DNA of 64,000 nucleotides from Mycolicibacterium lutetiense (GCF_017876775.1 NZ_JAGIOP010000001.1:124001-188000), one strand, 5' to 3'. Positions 1 to 9,882 are shown, numbered from the stretch's first letter. Translations and numbers: made by a program. Notes: generated by a model not told the origin, from the letters alone.

Positions 1-1661
1 GCACCAGCATCTCGTCACCGTCGGGTGGATCCCCGCACCAGGCCAACATTCGCTTCACCTTCAACGACGCCAACAACTACCTGGGTTCGATCATCGGGCA
101 GAACGCGGCTCGTGAGGTGATCAACCAGATCAACGCGAACATCGGCGAACGCACAGTCGGCACGGTGCTGACCGGGCTGACCGATGCCGGGGCGGGCCTG
201 GTCAAGGCGGCTGACGGCGCGCAGCAGTTGGCGACCGGGAGCGCGGCGGCCAATGACGGTGCGCACCGGTTGTCGGCTGGAGCGGACGCCCTGTCTGCTG
301 GCCTGGTCACCGCGCGCGACGGGTCCGCGCAATTGGCGGCCGGCACCAGGCAACTGTCGACGGCGGTCGATACCGCGACCGATCCGCTGCTCACGGTGCT
401 GGACCGGGTCAGCGGGCTCGGCCTGGATCCCAATGAGGTCGGCATGGCCGCGCAGCGGTTGTCGGGTGCGGTGCGCTCGACAACCGACCGGATCGCGGCG
501 TTGAACATCGACCAGGCGCAGGCGGCGGCGATTGTCGATCAGGCCGTCGGCATGCTGCGCAACAGCCCTGATCCCACGGTGCGCGACACCGGGGAGTTCC
601 TGGCCGGTGCGCAGCGGCTGCTGCAGTCCCGGGGACTCGACCCCACCACCGATGAGGGTCTGATCCGGTTGCGGGACAACGCCGCCCAGTTGGAGAACGA
701 TCTGGGTGACCCGAACAGCAAGCTGCGGGTGTTCATCACCAAGGCGCTCAACGGCGGCCTGCGTTCCGACGTAGTCAAGCTGCGGGACGGCGCGCATCAG
801 CTCAACACCGGTGCCCAGCGGCTCAACGGCGGTCTGGTGCAGCTGAGCAACGGGGGCCGTCAACTGTCCGGCGGGGCGGGCGATCTCGCCGCCGGCACCG
901 AGAAGCTCCAGGCCGGCAATCAGCAACTGGCCACCGCGCTCAAACAGGGCTCCACCCAGGTTCCGTCGTGGACCCCGCAGCAGCGCACCGAGGTGGCGCG
1001 CACCCTGGCCGCGCCGGTGGCACTGGATATCCAGACCCACAATCCGGCTGCCACGTTCGGCACCGGTTTCGCGCCGTTCTTCCTGCCGCTGGCACTGTTC
1101 ATCGGTGCGCTCATCATCTGGATGTTGTTGAAGCCGTTGCAGTCCCGTCCGGTGGTCAACGGACTGGGGGCGCTGAGGGTGGTGTTGGCCTCCTATTGGC
1201 CCGCCCTGCTGGTCGTGTTCTGCCAGGTCGTGGTGATGTACGCGGTGGTGCATTTCGGGGTGGGTCTGCAGGCCAAGTATCCGTTGTCCACCGTGGCGTT
1301 CCTGCTACTGGTGGCGGGCACGTTCCTGGCTCTGATCCAGGCGTTCAACGCCTTGTTCGGGGTGTCGGTGGGCCGGGTGGCGACACTCGCTTTTCTGATG
1401 TTGCAACTGGTTTCGGCCGGTGGCATCTATCCGGTGGAGACCACGGCCAAGCCTTTCCAGATCTTGCACCCGGTCGATCCGATGACCTACGCGGTCAACG
1501 GGCTCCGGCAGCTGATCGTGGGCGGCATCGATTCACGGTTGTGGATCGCGGTCGCGGTGCTGGCCGGTGTGCTGGCGGTGTCGCTGGCCGCCAGTTCATG
1601 GGCGGCGCGGCGAGATCGGCAGTACACCATGGACAGGTTGCATCCGCCGATCGAAGTGTGA
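1..1661 (+). CDS. YhgE/Pip-like membrane protein (5' truncated)
   Basis: The frame is open from base 3 with no start, so the gene begins upstream; about 552 codons are visible. The N-terminal part is an Ala/Gly/Gln-rich helical region with repeating patterns such as QQLATGS, ALSAGL, QLAAGTRQLS and QLSGGAGDLAAGT, typical of the long extracytoplasmic helices of YhgE/Pip proteins. The last third has about six hydrophobic segments (from FAPFFLPLALFIGALIIWML onward) ending in a basic tail, resembling an ABC-2-type permease domain. Known family members are membrane proteins linked to phage infection or export; the substrate here is unknown. It ends just before a hairpin that faces the convergent accD3. 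Confidence is good for the family and low for function. Confidence 0.8.
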   Translation, partial: TSISSPSGGSPHQANIRFTFNDANNYLGSIIGQNAAREVINQINANIGERTVGTVLTGLTDAGAGLVKAADGAQQLATGSAAANDGAHRLSAGADALSAGLVTARDGSAQLAAGTRQLSTAVDTATDPLLTVLDRVSGLGLDPNEVGMAAQRLSGAVRSTTDRIAALNIDQAQAAAIVDQAVGMLRNSPDPTVRDTGEFLAGAQRLLQSRGLDPTTDEGLIRLRDNAAQLENDLGDPNSKLRVFITKALNGGLRSDVVKLRDGAHQLNTGAQRLNGGLVQLSNGGRQLSGGAGDLAAGTEKLQAGNQQLATALKQGSTQVPSWTPQQRTEVARTLAAPVALDIQTHNPAATFGTGFAPFFLPLALFIGALIIWMLLKPLQSRPVVNGLGALRVVLASYWPALLVVFCQVVVMYAVVHFGVGLQAKYPLSTVAFLLLVAGTFLALIQAFNALFGVSVGRVATLAFLMLQLVSAGGIYPVETTAKPFQILHPVDPMTYAVNGLRQLIVGGIDSRLWIAVAVLAGVLAVSLAASSWAARRDRQYTMDRLHPPIEV

Positions 1662-1663
1662 GG

Positions 1664-1718
1664 AGCGATTTGTGCACCTCCGGTAACGGTCAGCGTTACG
1701 CAACGCACACAAATCGCT
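1664..1718. repeat. Palindromic hairpin element, copy 1
   Basis: AGCGATTTGTG (1664-1674) is the exact reverse complement of CACAAATCGCT (1708-1718). Inside lies a second stem, GTAACG (1683-1688) with CGTTAC (1694-1699) around a GTCAG loop. It sits between the convergent ends of the YhgE-like gene and accD3, so a two-way terminator role is likely. A second copy with a different inner stem is at 16996-17047. Confidence 0.7.
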
Positions 1719-1722
1719 GGTG

Positions 1723-3192
1723 TCAGAGCCCGATCCGCCGGTAGCGGTCCAGCCGGGTCTGCAGCCGCTGCTCGCCTGGCACCGCATGCAATTGGGCAAG
1801 CTCGCCGGCGATGGCCGCCGACAGCCGCTCGGTGAAGGCTCGTGGTTCGTCGGCTGCATCGGGATGTTCGGGAACGATCACGTCGACGATGCCGTGGCGC
1901 TGCAGGTCCGTCGAGCGAACCCCTTGCGCGGCAGCCAGTTCCGGGGCATGCGCGGTATCGCGGTAGACGATGGCACTGGCGCCCTCGGGTGGCAGTGGCG
2001 CCAGCCAGCCGTTGGCGGCGGCCAGTACCCGGTCGGCGGGCACCATCGCCAGTGCGGGGCCGCCGCTGCCCTGACCCATCAGTACCGACACCGTGGGGGT
2101 GTCCAGCGTGACCAATTCGGCCAGGCACCGGGCGATCTCGCCGGCCAGCCCGCCCTGCTCGGCCTCGATCGACAGGGCCGGGCCCGGGGTGTCGATCACC
2201 AGAACCAGTGGAAGCTGCAGTCCGGCCGCCAAGGCCATGCCGCGCCGGGCCTCGCGCAGTGCACCGGGCCCGACCAGTCCACCCTCACTGCGGCGCTGGC
2301 CGACCACCACCGCGGGCTGCCCACCGAAGCGGGCCAGCGCGAGCAGCATCGTGGCGGCCTCGCCCCGCTCGGTACCCGACAGCAGCACCCGGTCGGTGGC
2401 ACCGTGCCGCAACAGATACCCGACGCCGGGCCGGTCCGGCCGCCGCGAGGCCAGCACCGATTCCCAGGCCGGTACATCGGGCAGGGGCTCAGGGGCCGGC
2501 GCGGGAGGAAGCGGAACTGGAGTATCCAAGACCACCCGCAGGGTGCGGTCGAGCGTGTCGCGCAGCAGAGCCAGCGGCACCACCCCGTCGATGACGCCGT
2601 GGGCGTGCAGGTTCTCGGCGGTCTGCACACCGGAGGGGAAGGGTTCGCCGTACAGGTGCTCGTACACCCGTGGGCCGAGGAAGCCGATCAGCGCGCCGGG
2701 CTCGGCAGCGGTGACGTGTCCGAGTGAACCCCAGGACGCGAACACCCCGCCGGTGGTGGGGTGACGCAGGTACACCAGGTAGGGCAGGTGGGCCTGCTTG
2801 TGCAGTTCGACGGCTGCGGCGATCTTGACCATCTGCAGGAACGCCACCGTGCCTTCCTGCATGCGGGTTCCGCCCGAGCTCGGCGAGGCCAACAGCGGCA
2901 GCCCCTCAGCAGTGGCGCGGGTGACCGCGGTGGTGATCCGCTCGGCGGCGGCAACCCCGATCGACCCGGCGAGGAAGTCGAACTCGCAGGCCACGACGGC
3001 CACGCGGCGACCGAAGATGGTGCCCTCGCCGGTCAGCACGGACTCGTCGAGCCCGGTCTTCGACGACGCCTCGGCCAGTTCGCGCTGGTAATCCTCGGAA
3101 CGGGCGACGTCGAGGGGCGGGGCGTCCCAACTGCGGAACGAGCCCTCGTCGAGCACTGCATCGCGAAGCGCGCGGGCGCCGATCCGACTCAC
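1723..3192 (-). CDS. accD3: Acyl-CoA carboxylase carboxyltransferase, AccD3-like
   Basis: This 489-residue protein is a biotin-dependent carboxyltransferase (crotonase-fold halves), the beta subunit type that transfers CO2 from carboxybiotin to an acyl-CoA. The N-terminal half carries SPSSGGTRMQEGTVAFLQM and YLRHPTTGGVFASWGSLG, the conserved CoA/biotin-site signatures, and the C-terminal half has GPALSIEAEQGGLAGEIAR and MGQGSGGPALAM. Length and neighbourhood match M. tuberculosis Rv0904c (accD3). The start is GTG at 3192. It lies back to back with echA6 across only 26 bases. The cognate AccA biotin subunit is not in the window, so the acyl substrate cannot be stated. Confidence 0.88.
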   Translation of the reverse strand: MSRIGARALRDAVLDEGSFRSWDAPPLDVARSEDYQRELAEASSKTGLDESVLTGEGTIFGRRVAVVACEFDFLAGSIGVAAAERITTAVTRATAEGLPLLASPSSGGTRMQEGTVAFLQMVKIAAAVELHKQAHLPYLVYLRHPTTGGVFASWGSLGHVTAAEPGALIGFLGPRVYEHLYGEPFPSGVQTAENLHAHGVIDGVVPLALLRDTLDRTLRVVLDTPVPLPPAPAPEPLPDVPAWESVLASRRPDRPGVGYLLRHGATDRVLLSGTERGEAATMLLALARFGGQPAVVVGQRRSEGGLVGPGALREARRGMALAAGLQLPLVLVIDTPGPALSIEAEQGGLAGEIARCLAELVTLDTPTVSVLMGQGSGGPALAMVPADRVLAAANGWLAPLPPEGASAIVYRDTAHAPELAAAQGVRSTDLQRHGIVDVIVPEHPDAADEPRAFTERLSAAIAGELAQLHAVPGEQRLQTRLDRYRRIGL

Positions 3193-3198
3193 GGCTCG

Positions 3199-3212
3199 AG
3201 CCTATATAGGCT
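3199..3212. promoter_or_regulatory. Palindromic shared promoter between accD3 and echA6
   Basis: AGCCTATATAGGCT is a perfect 14-base palindrome exactly centred in the 26-base gap. On each strand it gives a TANNNT -10 hexamer (TAGGCT; 3207-3212 on plus, 3204-3199 on minus) followed by exactly six bases and then the start codon. That spacing is what is expected of mycobacterial leaderless mRNAs. Transcription in both directions from overlapping -10 boxes is inferred. Confidence 0.55.
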
Positions 3213-3218
3213 GGCCGC

Positions 3219-3953
3219 ATGATTGGTATCACCAGAGACGGCGATGTCCTGACCCTGGAACTGCAACGTGCCGAGCGGCGCAACGCGCTGAACTGCGAGC
3301 TTGTCGATGGCCTGCGGGAAGCGGTCGAGCATGCCGCCGAGCAGGATGTCCGCGCCATCGTGGTGACCGGGGCCGGATCGGTGTTCAGTTCGGGTGCAGA
3401 CCTGACCGACGCCGCCGGAATGGCCGAGAAGCTCCCCGACAAGGCGTTGGCGCTGAACCTGGCGATCGACAAGGCCCCGGTTCCGGTCATCGGCGCGATC
3501 AACGGCCCGGCGATCGGCGCGGGCGTCATCCTGTCGATGATCTGCGATCTGCGCGTCGTCGCCCCGGAGGCCTACTTCCAGTTCCCGGTCGCCCGGTACG
3601 GGCTGGCTTTGGACAACTGGAGTATCCGGCGGCTGACCTCACTGGTCGGCCACGGCCGGGCGCGGGGCATGCTGCTCGGCGCGGAGAGGCTCACCGCCGA
3701 GACCGCGCTGCAGACCGGCTTGGCCAACCGCATCGGCACGCTGGCCGACGCGCAGAAGTGGGCCGCCGAGTTGGCCGGGTTCGCGCCACTGGCATTGCAG
3801 CACGCCAAGCGCGTGCTCAACGACGACGGCGCCTACGAAGAGTCATGGCCGGCCCACAAGGAACTGTTCGACAAGGCGTGGAGCAGCCAGGACGTCATCG
3901 AAGCCCAGGTGGCCCGGATCGAGAAGCGGCCGCCGAACTTCCACGGGGCCTGA
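3219..3953 (+). CDS. echA6: Enoyl-CoA hydratase/isomerase family protein, EchA6-like
   Basis: This 244-residue crotonase-fold protein matches Rv0905 (EchA6) in length and position. The crotonase CoA-binding/oxyanion segments are visible: [11 protein letters not shown] near residues 66-76 and [23 protein letters not shown] near 92-114. M. tuberculosis EchA6 is reported to lack hydratase activity and to feed fatty acyl-CoA towards mycolate synthesis; whether this protein does the same is inference from orthology. The usual paired catalytic glutamates are not evident in the IGAGV and [11 protein letters not shown] region, which agrees with a non-hydratase role. It probably begins a leaderless transcript that continues into the MBL-fold gene one base after its stop. 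Confidence 0.85.
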   Translation: MIGITRDGDVLTLELQRAERRNALNCELVDGLREAVEHAAEQDVRAIVVTGAGSVFSSGADLTDAAGMAEKLPDKALALNLAIDKAPVPVIGAINGPAIGAGVILSMICDLRVVAPEAYFQFPVARYGLALDNWSIRRLTSLVGHGRARGMLLGAERLTAETALQTGLANRIGTLADAQKWAAELAGFAPLALQHAKRVLNDDGAYEESWPAHKELFDKAWSSQDVIEAQVARIEKRPPNFHGA

Positions 3954-3954
3954 C

Positions 3955-5070
3955 ATGCTGCGCGCCGCGCTGGGGTTCGGAGCCAGGTCAGCCTCCCTGC
4001 TGGCCGGTGGTTGGTTGTTGCGCGCGCTGAACGGGACCTATGCCTCGGTGGGTGCGCTGCCCCGCGATATCCGCCCGGTGGCTCAGCGGTCCCTGCAGTA
4101 CGCCGACGGTGTGTTCGTCAACATCGAGTCGGCCTCGCCCGGAATCAGCATGGGCCGCGAAGAGCGGCGCATGTTGATCGCCGAGCTGCTCGGCTCGGGT
4201 TCGGTGAGTCGGCCGAGCGGGCCGATCCCGCTGGTCGAACCTACTGAAAATGACGGCGGGGAAGCGGCCGTGTGCGCGGTGTCCTGGTACGGGCACTCGA
4301 CCGCGATGGTGGAGATCGACGGTTACCGGGTGCTGACCGATCCGGTGTGGAGCAAACGCTGCTCGCCGTCGCGGGTGGTGGGCCCGCAGCGGCTGCACGA
4401 GCCGCCGCTGCCCCTGGAGGGGCTTCCTGCCGTCGACGCCGTGGTGATCAGCCACGACCATTACGACCACCTCGACATCGAGACGATTCTGGTGTTGGCC
4501 CGCACCCAGCGCGCGCCGTTCGTGGTGCCGCTGGGCATCGGGGCGCATCTGCGCAAGTGGCGGATCCCCGAAGACCGCATCATCGAGCTGGACTGGAACG
4601 AGAGCCACCAGATCGGCGAGCTGACCCTGGTGTGCACGCCGGCCCGGCACTTCTCTGGGCGGCTGTTCCAACGCAACACGACGTTGTGGGCGTCGTGGGC
4701 TTTCATCGGGCCGCAGCACCGGGCGTTCTTCGGCGGGGATACCGGCTACACCAAGAGTTTCTCCGAAATCGGTTCGGAGTACGGGCCTTTCGACCTGACG
4801 CTGCTGCCGGTCGGGGCGTATCACCCGGCCTGGCCCGATATCCACATGAATCCCGAGGAAGCGGTGCGCGCCCATCTGGACGTCACTGATTCCGGGTTGC
4901 TGGTGCCGGTCCACTGGGCGACGTTCCGGCTGGCGCCCCATCCCTGGGCCGAGCCGGTGCGACGCCTGCTGACGGCCGCCGACCCGGCCGGCGTGCAGAT
5001 CGCCGTGCCGCGCCCGGGGCAACGGGTGGACGCCGAGTCTGCGGCGCGCGACCCGTGGTGGGAGTTCTGA
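3955..5070 (+). CDS. MBL-fold metallohydrolase (Rv0906-like, NAPE-PLD type)
   Basis: The protein has 371 residues, close to Rv0906. The zinc motif SHDHYDHLD (HxHxDH) is near residues 164-172, with further likely ligands in TPARHFSGR, GGDTGYTKSF and PVHWATFRLAPHPW. This arrangement resembles the UlaG/NAPE-PLD branch of the metallo-beta-lactamase superfamily, which hydrolyses phosphodiesters or lactones rather than beta-lactams. The N-terminus (ALGFGARSASLLAGGWLL) is hydrophobic and may anchor or export the enzyme. It starts one base after the echA6 stop, so the two are probably cotranscribed. The substrate is unknown. Confidence 0.82.
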   Translation: MLRAALGFGARSASLLAGGWLLRALNGTYASVGALPRDIRPVAQRSLQYADGVFVNIESASPGISMGREERRMLIAELLGSGSVSRPSGPIPLVEPTENDGGEAAVCAVSWYGHSTAMVEIDGYRVLTDPVWSKRCSPSRVVGPQRLHEPPLPLEGLPAVDAVVISHDHYDHLDIETILVLARTQRAPFVVPLGIGAHLRKWRIPEDRIIELDWNESHQIGELTLVCTPARHFSGRLFQRNTTLWASWAFIGPQHRAFFGGDTGYTKSFSEIGSEYGPFDLTLLPVGAYHPAWPDIHMNPEEAVRAHLDVTDSGLLVPVHWATFRLAPHPWAEPVRRLLTAADPAGVQIAVPRPGQRVDAESAARDPWWEF

Positions 5071-5134
5071 CCGCCCGCGGATGGCAAACTGACCTCTGAT
5101 CAGGACGACTTCGACGGGACGAGGACTTTCGCGG

Positions 5135-7618
5135 ATGACGACGATCAATGTCACCGGTCTCACCGACGCCGAGGTGGCCCAGCGGGTAGCCGAGGGCAAG
5201 AGCAACGACGTTCCGACGCGTGCTGCGCGCAGCATCTCGGAGATCATCCGCGGCAACGTGTTCACCCGGATCAACGCGATCCTCGGTGTGCTGTTCCTGA
5301 TCGTGATGTCCACCGGGTCGTTGATCAACGGGGCGTTCGGCCTGCTGATCATCGCCAACAGCGCGATCGGCATCATCCAGGAGATCCGGGCCAAGCAGAC
5401 CCTGGACAAGCTGGCCATCGTCGGGCAGGCCAAGCCCACCGTGCGCCGGGAATCCGGTAGTCGCGCAGTGCTGCCCAGTGAGGTGGTGCTCGACGACATC
5501 ATCGAACTCGGGCCCGGCGACCAGATCGTGGTGGACGGCGAGATCATCGAGGAGTCCAATCTCGAGGTCGACGAGTCGTTGCTGACCGGTGAGGCCGATC
5601 CGATCGTCAAGGATGTCGGCGACGCGGTGATGTCGGGCAGCTTCGTGGTGGCAGGTTCCGGCGCCTACCGGGCCACCAAGGTGGGACACGAGGCCTACGC
5701 GGCCAAGCTGGCCGAGGAGGCCTCCAAGTTCACCCTGGTGAAATCCGAACTGCGCAACGGCATCAACAAGATTCTGCAGTTCATCACCTACCTGCTGGTG
5801 CCGGCCGGCCTGCTGATCATCTACAGCCAGCTGTTCACCGTCGACCCCGAGATCCAGGACTCGCTCAAGCAGACCTACCACGACATCGTCGACAACGAAG
5901 GCGGTTGGCGGGAGTCGCTGGGAATCATCATGAGTCAGATCTTCACCACCGATGCGGTGTGGCATGAGCCGGTGCTGCGCATGGTCGGTGCGCTGGTTCC
6001 CATGGTTCCCGAAGGCCTGGTGCTCATGACGTCGCTCGCGTTCGCGGTCGGTGTGGTGCGGTTGGGCCGGCGTCAGTGTCTGGTCAATGAGCTTCCCGCG
6101 ATCGAGGGTCTGGCCCGGGTCGACGTGGTGTGTGCGGACAAGACCGGCACGCTGACCGAAAACGGTATGCGCGTCAGCGATCTGAAGACTTTCGCCGAGG
6201 GTGACGTGGCTGACGTGCTGGCCCAGTTGGCCGCCGACGACGCCCGCCCCAACGCCAGCATTGCGGCGATCGCCGAGGCCTTCGCGACACCGCCGGGATG
6301 GCAGGCCACCGCGACGGCGCCGTTCAAGTCGGCCACCAAGTGGAGTGGCGCGTCGTACGGCGAGCACGGGAACTGGGTGATCGGCGCCCCGGATGTGCTG
6401 TTGGATCCGAGCTCACCGGAGGCCGAGCAGGCTGAACAGATCGGTGCGCAGGGGCTGCGGGTGCTGCTGGTCGGGTCGTCCGATCTGGCGGTCGACGCGC
6501 CGAAGGCGCCCGGCACCGTCACGCCCGTCGCGCTGGTGGTGTTGGAGCAGCGGATCCGCCCCGATGCCGGTGCCACGATCGATTACTTTGCCTCCCAGGA
6601 CGTTACGGTCAAGGTGATCTCCGGTGACAACGCCGTGTCGGTAGGTGCGGTGGCAGGCAAGCTCGGCCTCCACGGCGAGACGATGGATGCCAGGAAGCTG
6701 CCCCAGGAACCGGAGAAACTGGCCGCGACCCTGGATGAGTACACGACGTTCGGCCGGGTGCGTCCGGATCAGAAGCGCGCCATGGTGCACGCCCTGCAGT
6801 CACGCGGGCACACGGTGGCCATGACCGGTGACGGTGTCAACGACGTGCTGGCACTCAAGGACGCCGACATCGGCGTCGCGATGGGTTCGGGCAGTTCGGC
6901 TTCGCGTGCAGTGGCGCAGATCGTGTTGTTGGACAACAAGTTCGCCACGTTGCCGTATGTGGTGGCCGAGGGCCGGCGGGTGATCGGCAACATCGAGCGT
7001 GTCTCGAACCTGTTCCTCACCAAGACCGTGTACTCGGTGCTGTTGGCGACCCTGGTGGGGCTGGCCGGGTTGTCGTCCGTGTGGTTCGGCACCGACCCGC
7101 TGTTGTTCCCGTTCCAGCCGATCCACGTGACCATCGCGGCCTGGTTCACCATCGGCATCCCGGCGTTCATCCTGTCGTTGGCCCCGAACACCGAACGGGC
7201 ACATTCGGGTTTCGTGCGCCGCGTGATGACGGCAGCGCTGCCCTCGGGCCTGGTGGTCGGCACCGCCACGTTCGTCTCCTACCTGGTGGCCTATCAGGGC
7301 CGTGCGGCCAGTTCGGTGGAGCAGACCCAGGCTTCGACGGCGGCGCTGATCACCTTGCTGGTGGCGTCGCTGTGGGTGCTGTCGGTGGTGACCCGACCGT
7401 ACGAGTGGTGGCGGGTGGCATTGGTCGCAGTGTCGGGCCTGGCGTACGTGCTGATCTTCTGTTTGCCGCTGACTCGACGTCTGTTCATGTTGGATCCGTC
7501 GAATCTGAAGGCCACCGCGGTTGCGCTGGGCATCGGCCTGATCGGAGCCGCGTTGATCGAGGTGGTGTGGTGGGTGCAGGGCAGGATGTTGGGGGAGAAA
7601 CGGCGGTTGTGGAGATAG
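5135..7618 (+). CDS. ctpE: P-type ATPase CtpE (calcium transporter family)
   Basis: This 827-residue P-type ATPase shows all core motifs: TGEAD (actuator), [11 protein letters not shown] in TM4, the phosphorylation loop [10 protein letters not shown] near residue 336, and the hinge [21 protein letters not shown]. It has about ten TM helices and no N-terminal heavy-metal domain or CPC motif, so it is not a Cu/Zn/Cd pump. In M. smegmatis and M. tuberculosis CtpE has been linked to Ca2+ uptake; transport of Ca2+ here is inferred from orthology and from synteny with Rv0908. The start at 5135 gives [14 protein letters not shown], the usual N-terminus. Rv0907 is missing between the MBL gene and ctpE. 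Confidence 0.9.
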   Translation: MTTINVTGLTDAEVAQRVAEGKSNDVPTRAARSISEIIRGNVFTRINAILGVLFLIVMSTGSLINGAFGLLIIANSAIGIIQEIRAKQTLDKLAIVGQAKPTVRRESGSRAVLPSEVVLDDIIELGPGDQIVVDGEIIEESNLEVDESLLTGEADPIVKDVGDAVMSGSFVVAGSGAYRATKVGHEAYAAKLAEEASKFTLVKSELRNGINKILQFITYLLVPAGLLIIYSQLFTVDPEIQDSLKQTYHDIVDNEGGWRESLGIIMSQIFTTDAVWHEPVLRMVGALVPMVPEGLVLMTSLAFAVGVVRLGRRQCLVNELPAIEGLARVDVVCADKTGTLTENGMRVSDLKTFAEGDVADVLAQLAADDARPNASIAAIAEAFATPPGWQATATAPFKSATKWSGASYGEHGNWVIGAPDVLLDPSSPEAEQAEQIGAQGLRVLLVGSSDLAVDAPKAPGTVTPVALVVLEQRIRPDAGATIDYFASQDVTVKVISGDNAVSVGAVAGKLGLHGETMDARKLPQEPEKLAATLDEYTTFGRVRPDQKRAMVHALQSRGHTVAMTGDGVNDVLALKDADIGVAMGSGSSASRAVAQIVLLDNKFATLPYVVAEGRRVIGNIERVSNLFLTKTVYSVLLATLVGLAGLSSVWFGTDPLLFPFQPIHVTIAAWFTIGIPAFILSLAPNTERAHSGFVRRVMTAALPSGLVVGTATFVSYLVAYQGRAASSVEQTQASTAALITLLVASLWVLSVVTRPYEWWRVALVAVSGLAYVLIFCLPLTRRLFMLDPSNLKATAVALGIGLIGAALIEVVWWVQGRMLGEKRRLWR

Positions 7619-7664
7619 CTGGCTGCGGGGACAATGGCCAGCGTTCGGTCGAAAATCGAGAAGA

Positions 7665-7670
7665 TAGGGT
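7665..7670 (+). promoter_or_regulatory. -10 box of a probable leaderless promoter
   Basis: TAGGGT lies exactly six bases before the ATG at 7677, with no room for a Shine-Dalgarno leader. This fits a leaderless transcript for the antitoxin-toxin pair that is separate from ctpE. Confidence 0.45.
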
Positions 7671-7676
7671 GGGCTG

Positions 7677-7856
7677 ATGGGATTCCTGGACAAGGCCAAG
7701 AGCCTGTTGTCGCAGAACGCTGACAAGGTTGAGCAGGCCATCGAGAAGGCCGGCGACATCGTCGACGAGAAGACGCAGGGCAAATACTCCGGCGCGGTCG
7801 ATAAGGCGCAAGAAGCGGCGAAGAACGCCATCAACAAGGAAGAACCGCAGCAGTAG
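7677..7856 (+). CDS. Rv0909-family antitoxin
   Basis: This 59-residue, charged, helical protein begins MGFLDKAKSLLSQNADKVEQ and ends KNAINKEEPQQ. Its size, the FLDKAK start and the position before an SRPBCC-type toxin match Rv0909, the antitoxin of the Rv0909-Rv0910 module. The toxin ATG follows the stop after three bases, so the two are coupled. No DNA-binding domain is obvious. Confidence 0.85.
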   Translation: MGFLDKAKSLLSQNADKVEQAIEKAGDIVDEKTQGKYSGAVDKAQEAAKNAINKEEPQQ

Positions 7857-7859
7857 CTT

Positions 7860-8306
7860 ATGGCCAAATTGTCTGTCTCCGTCGATGTCCCGTTGCCGCC
7901 GGAGAAGGCGTGGGAGTACGCCTCTGATCTCTCCCGTTTCGACGAGTGGCTCAGCATCCACCGGGCCTGGCGGTCGAAGTTGCCCGAGACCCTCGAGAAG
8001 GGCTCGGTCCTCGACTCGATCGTTGAAGTCAAGGGCATGCTGAACCGGGTGAAGTGGACGCTGGTGAGCTACAAGCCGCCGCAGTCGCTGACCCTCAACG
8101 GCGACGGCCGTGGCGGGGTGAAGGTCAAGCTGATCGGAAAGATCACGCCGGCGCCGGTCGATGGTGTCGACGGCGCGAAAGTGTCCTTCGACGTGCACCT
8201 CGGCGGGCCCGCCCTTTTCGGTCCGATCGGCATGGTGGTCGCCGCCGCGCTCAAGGGCGATATCCAGCAGTCGCTGAACAAGTTCAAGGCGCTCTACGCG
8301 TCGTAG
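7860..8306 (+). CDS. Rv0910-family toxin (SRPBCC fold)
   Basis: The protein has 148 residues (Rv0910 has about 144). The sequence has the START/Bet v 1 (SRPBCC) pattern: a first strand MAKLSVSVDVPLPPEKAWEY, the segment SDLSRFDEWLSIHRAWRSKLP, and a long C-terminal helix ALKGDIQQSLNKFKALYAS. In M. tuberculosis the homologue is annotated as the toxin of the pair, and its biochemical target is not established to my knowledge. It is cotranscribed with the upstream antitoxin and ends before a strong hairpin. Confidence 0.83.
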   Translation: MAKLSVSVDVPLPPEKAWEYASDLSRFDEWLSIHRAWRSKLPETLEKGSVLDSIVEVKGMLNRVKWTLVSYKPPQSLTLNGDGRGGVKVKLIGKITPAPVDGVDGAKVSFDVHLGGPALFGPIGMVVAAALKGDIQQSLNKFKALYAS

Positions 8307-8335
8307 TTCCTCCCACGTTTCTCCCACCTTCCTCC

Positions 8336-8397
8336 CGCGAGCAGACGTGAAAGTCCCCGGAAATACCTGTTTTGGGGTGCTTTCGCGTCTGCTCGCG
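8336..8397. terminator. Bidirectional hairpin between convergent genes
   Basis: CGCGAGCAGACG (8336-8347) pairs perfectly with CGTCTGCTCGCG (8386-8397). The stem continues through a U-G pair, GAAAG/CTTTC (8349-8353/8380-8384) and CCC/GGG. It fills the gap between the toxin gene and the convergent acyl-CoA ligase, touching the ligase stop codon, and should stop transcription from both sides. Confidence 0.7.
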
Positions 8398-9882
8398 CTA
8401 TGAGGTGAGGCGGTCGCGCAGTTCGCGCTTGAGCACCTTGCCGTAGCTGTTCTTCGGTAGCGCGTCGATGAACTCGTAGCGCTTGGGTCGCTTGAACCGG
8501 GCGATGCGTTCCAGCAGATGGGCGTCGAGGGCTGCGGCGTCGACTTCGCTTGAATCGCCGGCGACGACGAACGCCACCACCACCTCGCCCCAGTCGGCGT
8601 CGGGGGTGCCGACGACACCGGCCTCGACCACACCGGGGTGTTCGAGGAGTGCTTCTTCCACCTCGCGCGGGTAAATGTTGCTGCCGCCGCTGATCACGAC
8701 GTCCTTGGATCGGTCGCGCAGGGTGAGATAGCCGCGGGCGTCGAAGGAACCCATGTCGCCGGTGTGCAGCCACTCGTCTTTGAGGGTGGCGGCGGTGGCG
8801 GTGGGGTTGTTCCAATAGCCGGACATGACGACGTCGCCGCGGCAGACGATTTCGCCGATCTCGTCAACCGCGGCCGGGATTCCGTCCTCGGCGAGGACGG
8901 CGACCTCCACGCCTGAACGCGGATAGCCCACCGAGCCGAGCGTCGCATCGTCGGCATCTATGTGATCGGCCCGGCGCAGGCCGGTGATCGTCATGGGGGC
9001 TTCGCCCTGCCCGTAGAGCTGAACGAAGATCGGGCCGTAGGCGGCCAGCGCCTTCTTGAGGCTGTCGACGTACATCGGCCCGCCCCCGTAGACGACGGTC
9101 TTGAGGTTCTCGGGACGGGGCCTGCCGGTCTGGATCAGGCGTTGCACCATGGTCGGTGCCAGAAAGGCGGCGGTGCCGGGGTGATGGCCGCACAGGTCCA
9201 GGAACTCGTCGGGCTCGAACGCCGCGGATTCGGGCACCACCTGCCGGGCGCCGCGCAGCACATAGGGCGGGATGTACAGGCCGGAGCCGTGGGACATCGG
9301 GGCGCCGTGGATCAGGCTGCAGTTCTCGTCCGGGTCGTCGAAATCGGCCAGGTGCGCCACCGTCATCGCCATCAGGTTGCGGTGGGAAAGCATGGCGCCC
9401 TTGGATTTTCCGGTGGTGCCACTGGTGTAGAAGAGCCAGGCCAGGGCGGCCGGATCGGTCGACGGCGGGGTCGCAGGGGCCGTGGCGAACCGGGCCGTGT
9501 AGTCCGGGCTGCCGATGGTTTCGACCGGGATGTCGGTGCCGGCGGTCAGGCCTTCGGCGATCTTGGCCGACGCGAACACCTGCGCCGCACCGGAATCGAC
9601 CAGGATGTCGGCCATCTCGCGGGGATGCAGCTTGTAGTTGATCGGTACGAAAACGCATTCAGCGGCCCAGATGGCGAACATCAGCTCGACGACCTCGGGC
9701 CGGTTCTCGCTGGCGACGGCGATGCGGGTACCGCGATCGCCGAGGGCCTTCAGCGTGGTGGCCAGCCGCAGGGCCCGGTCGCGCAGCTGCGCCCACGTCA
9801 GCAGCTGGCGTTCGCCGCAGTACACCGCCCCACGGTCGCCGAAGCGTGCGGCGGCCTGATCGAGCACCGCGAAAACGTTCAT
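8398..9882 (-). CDS. Acyl-CoA ligase (AMP-forming), cluster minus arm
   Basis: This is a 494-residue ANL-superfamily ligase that activates a carboxylic acid with ATP and CoA. The P-loop motif FYTSGTTGKSKGAM is near residues 160-173, the adenylate motif is YGQGEAPMT, the hinge is HTGDMGSFDARGY with RSKDVVISGG, and the catalytic lysine context is PKNSYGKVLKREL near the C-terminus. Its ATG overlaps the TGA of the upstream SDR (ATGA), so it is the last gene of the minus-strand operon. Substrate unknown; as part of this cluster it probably activates an intermediate of a ring- or side-chain-degrading pathway. Confidence 0.88.
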   Translation of the reverse strand: MNVFAVLDQAAARFGDRGAVYCGERQLLTWAQLRDRALRLATTLKALGDRGTRIAVASENRPEVVELMFAIWAAECVFVPINYKLHPREMADILVDSGAAQVFASAKIAEGLTAGTDIPVETIGSPDYTARFATAPATPPSTDPAALAWLFYTSGTTGKSKGAMLSHRNLMAMTVAHLADFDDPDENCSLIHGAPMSHGSGLYIPPYVLRGARQVVPESAAFEPDEFLDLCGHHPGTAAFLAPTMVQRLIQTGRPRPENLKTVVYGGGPMYVDSLKKALAAYGPIFVQLYGQGEAPMTITGLRRADHIDADDATLGSVGYPRSGVEVAVLAEDGIPAAVDEIGEIVCRGDVVMSGYWNNPTATAATLKDEWLHTGDMGSFDARGYLTLRDRSKDVVISGGSNIYPREVEEALLEHPGVVEAGVVGTPDADWGEVVVAFVVAGDSSEVDAAALDAHLLERIARFKRPKRYEFIDALPKNSYGKVLKRELRDRLTS

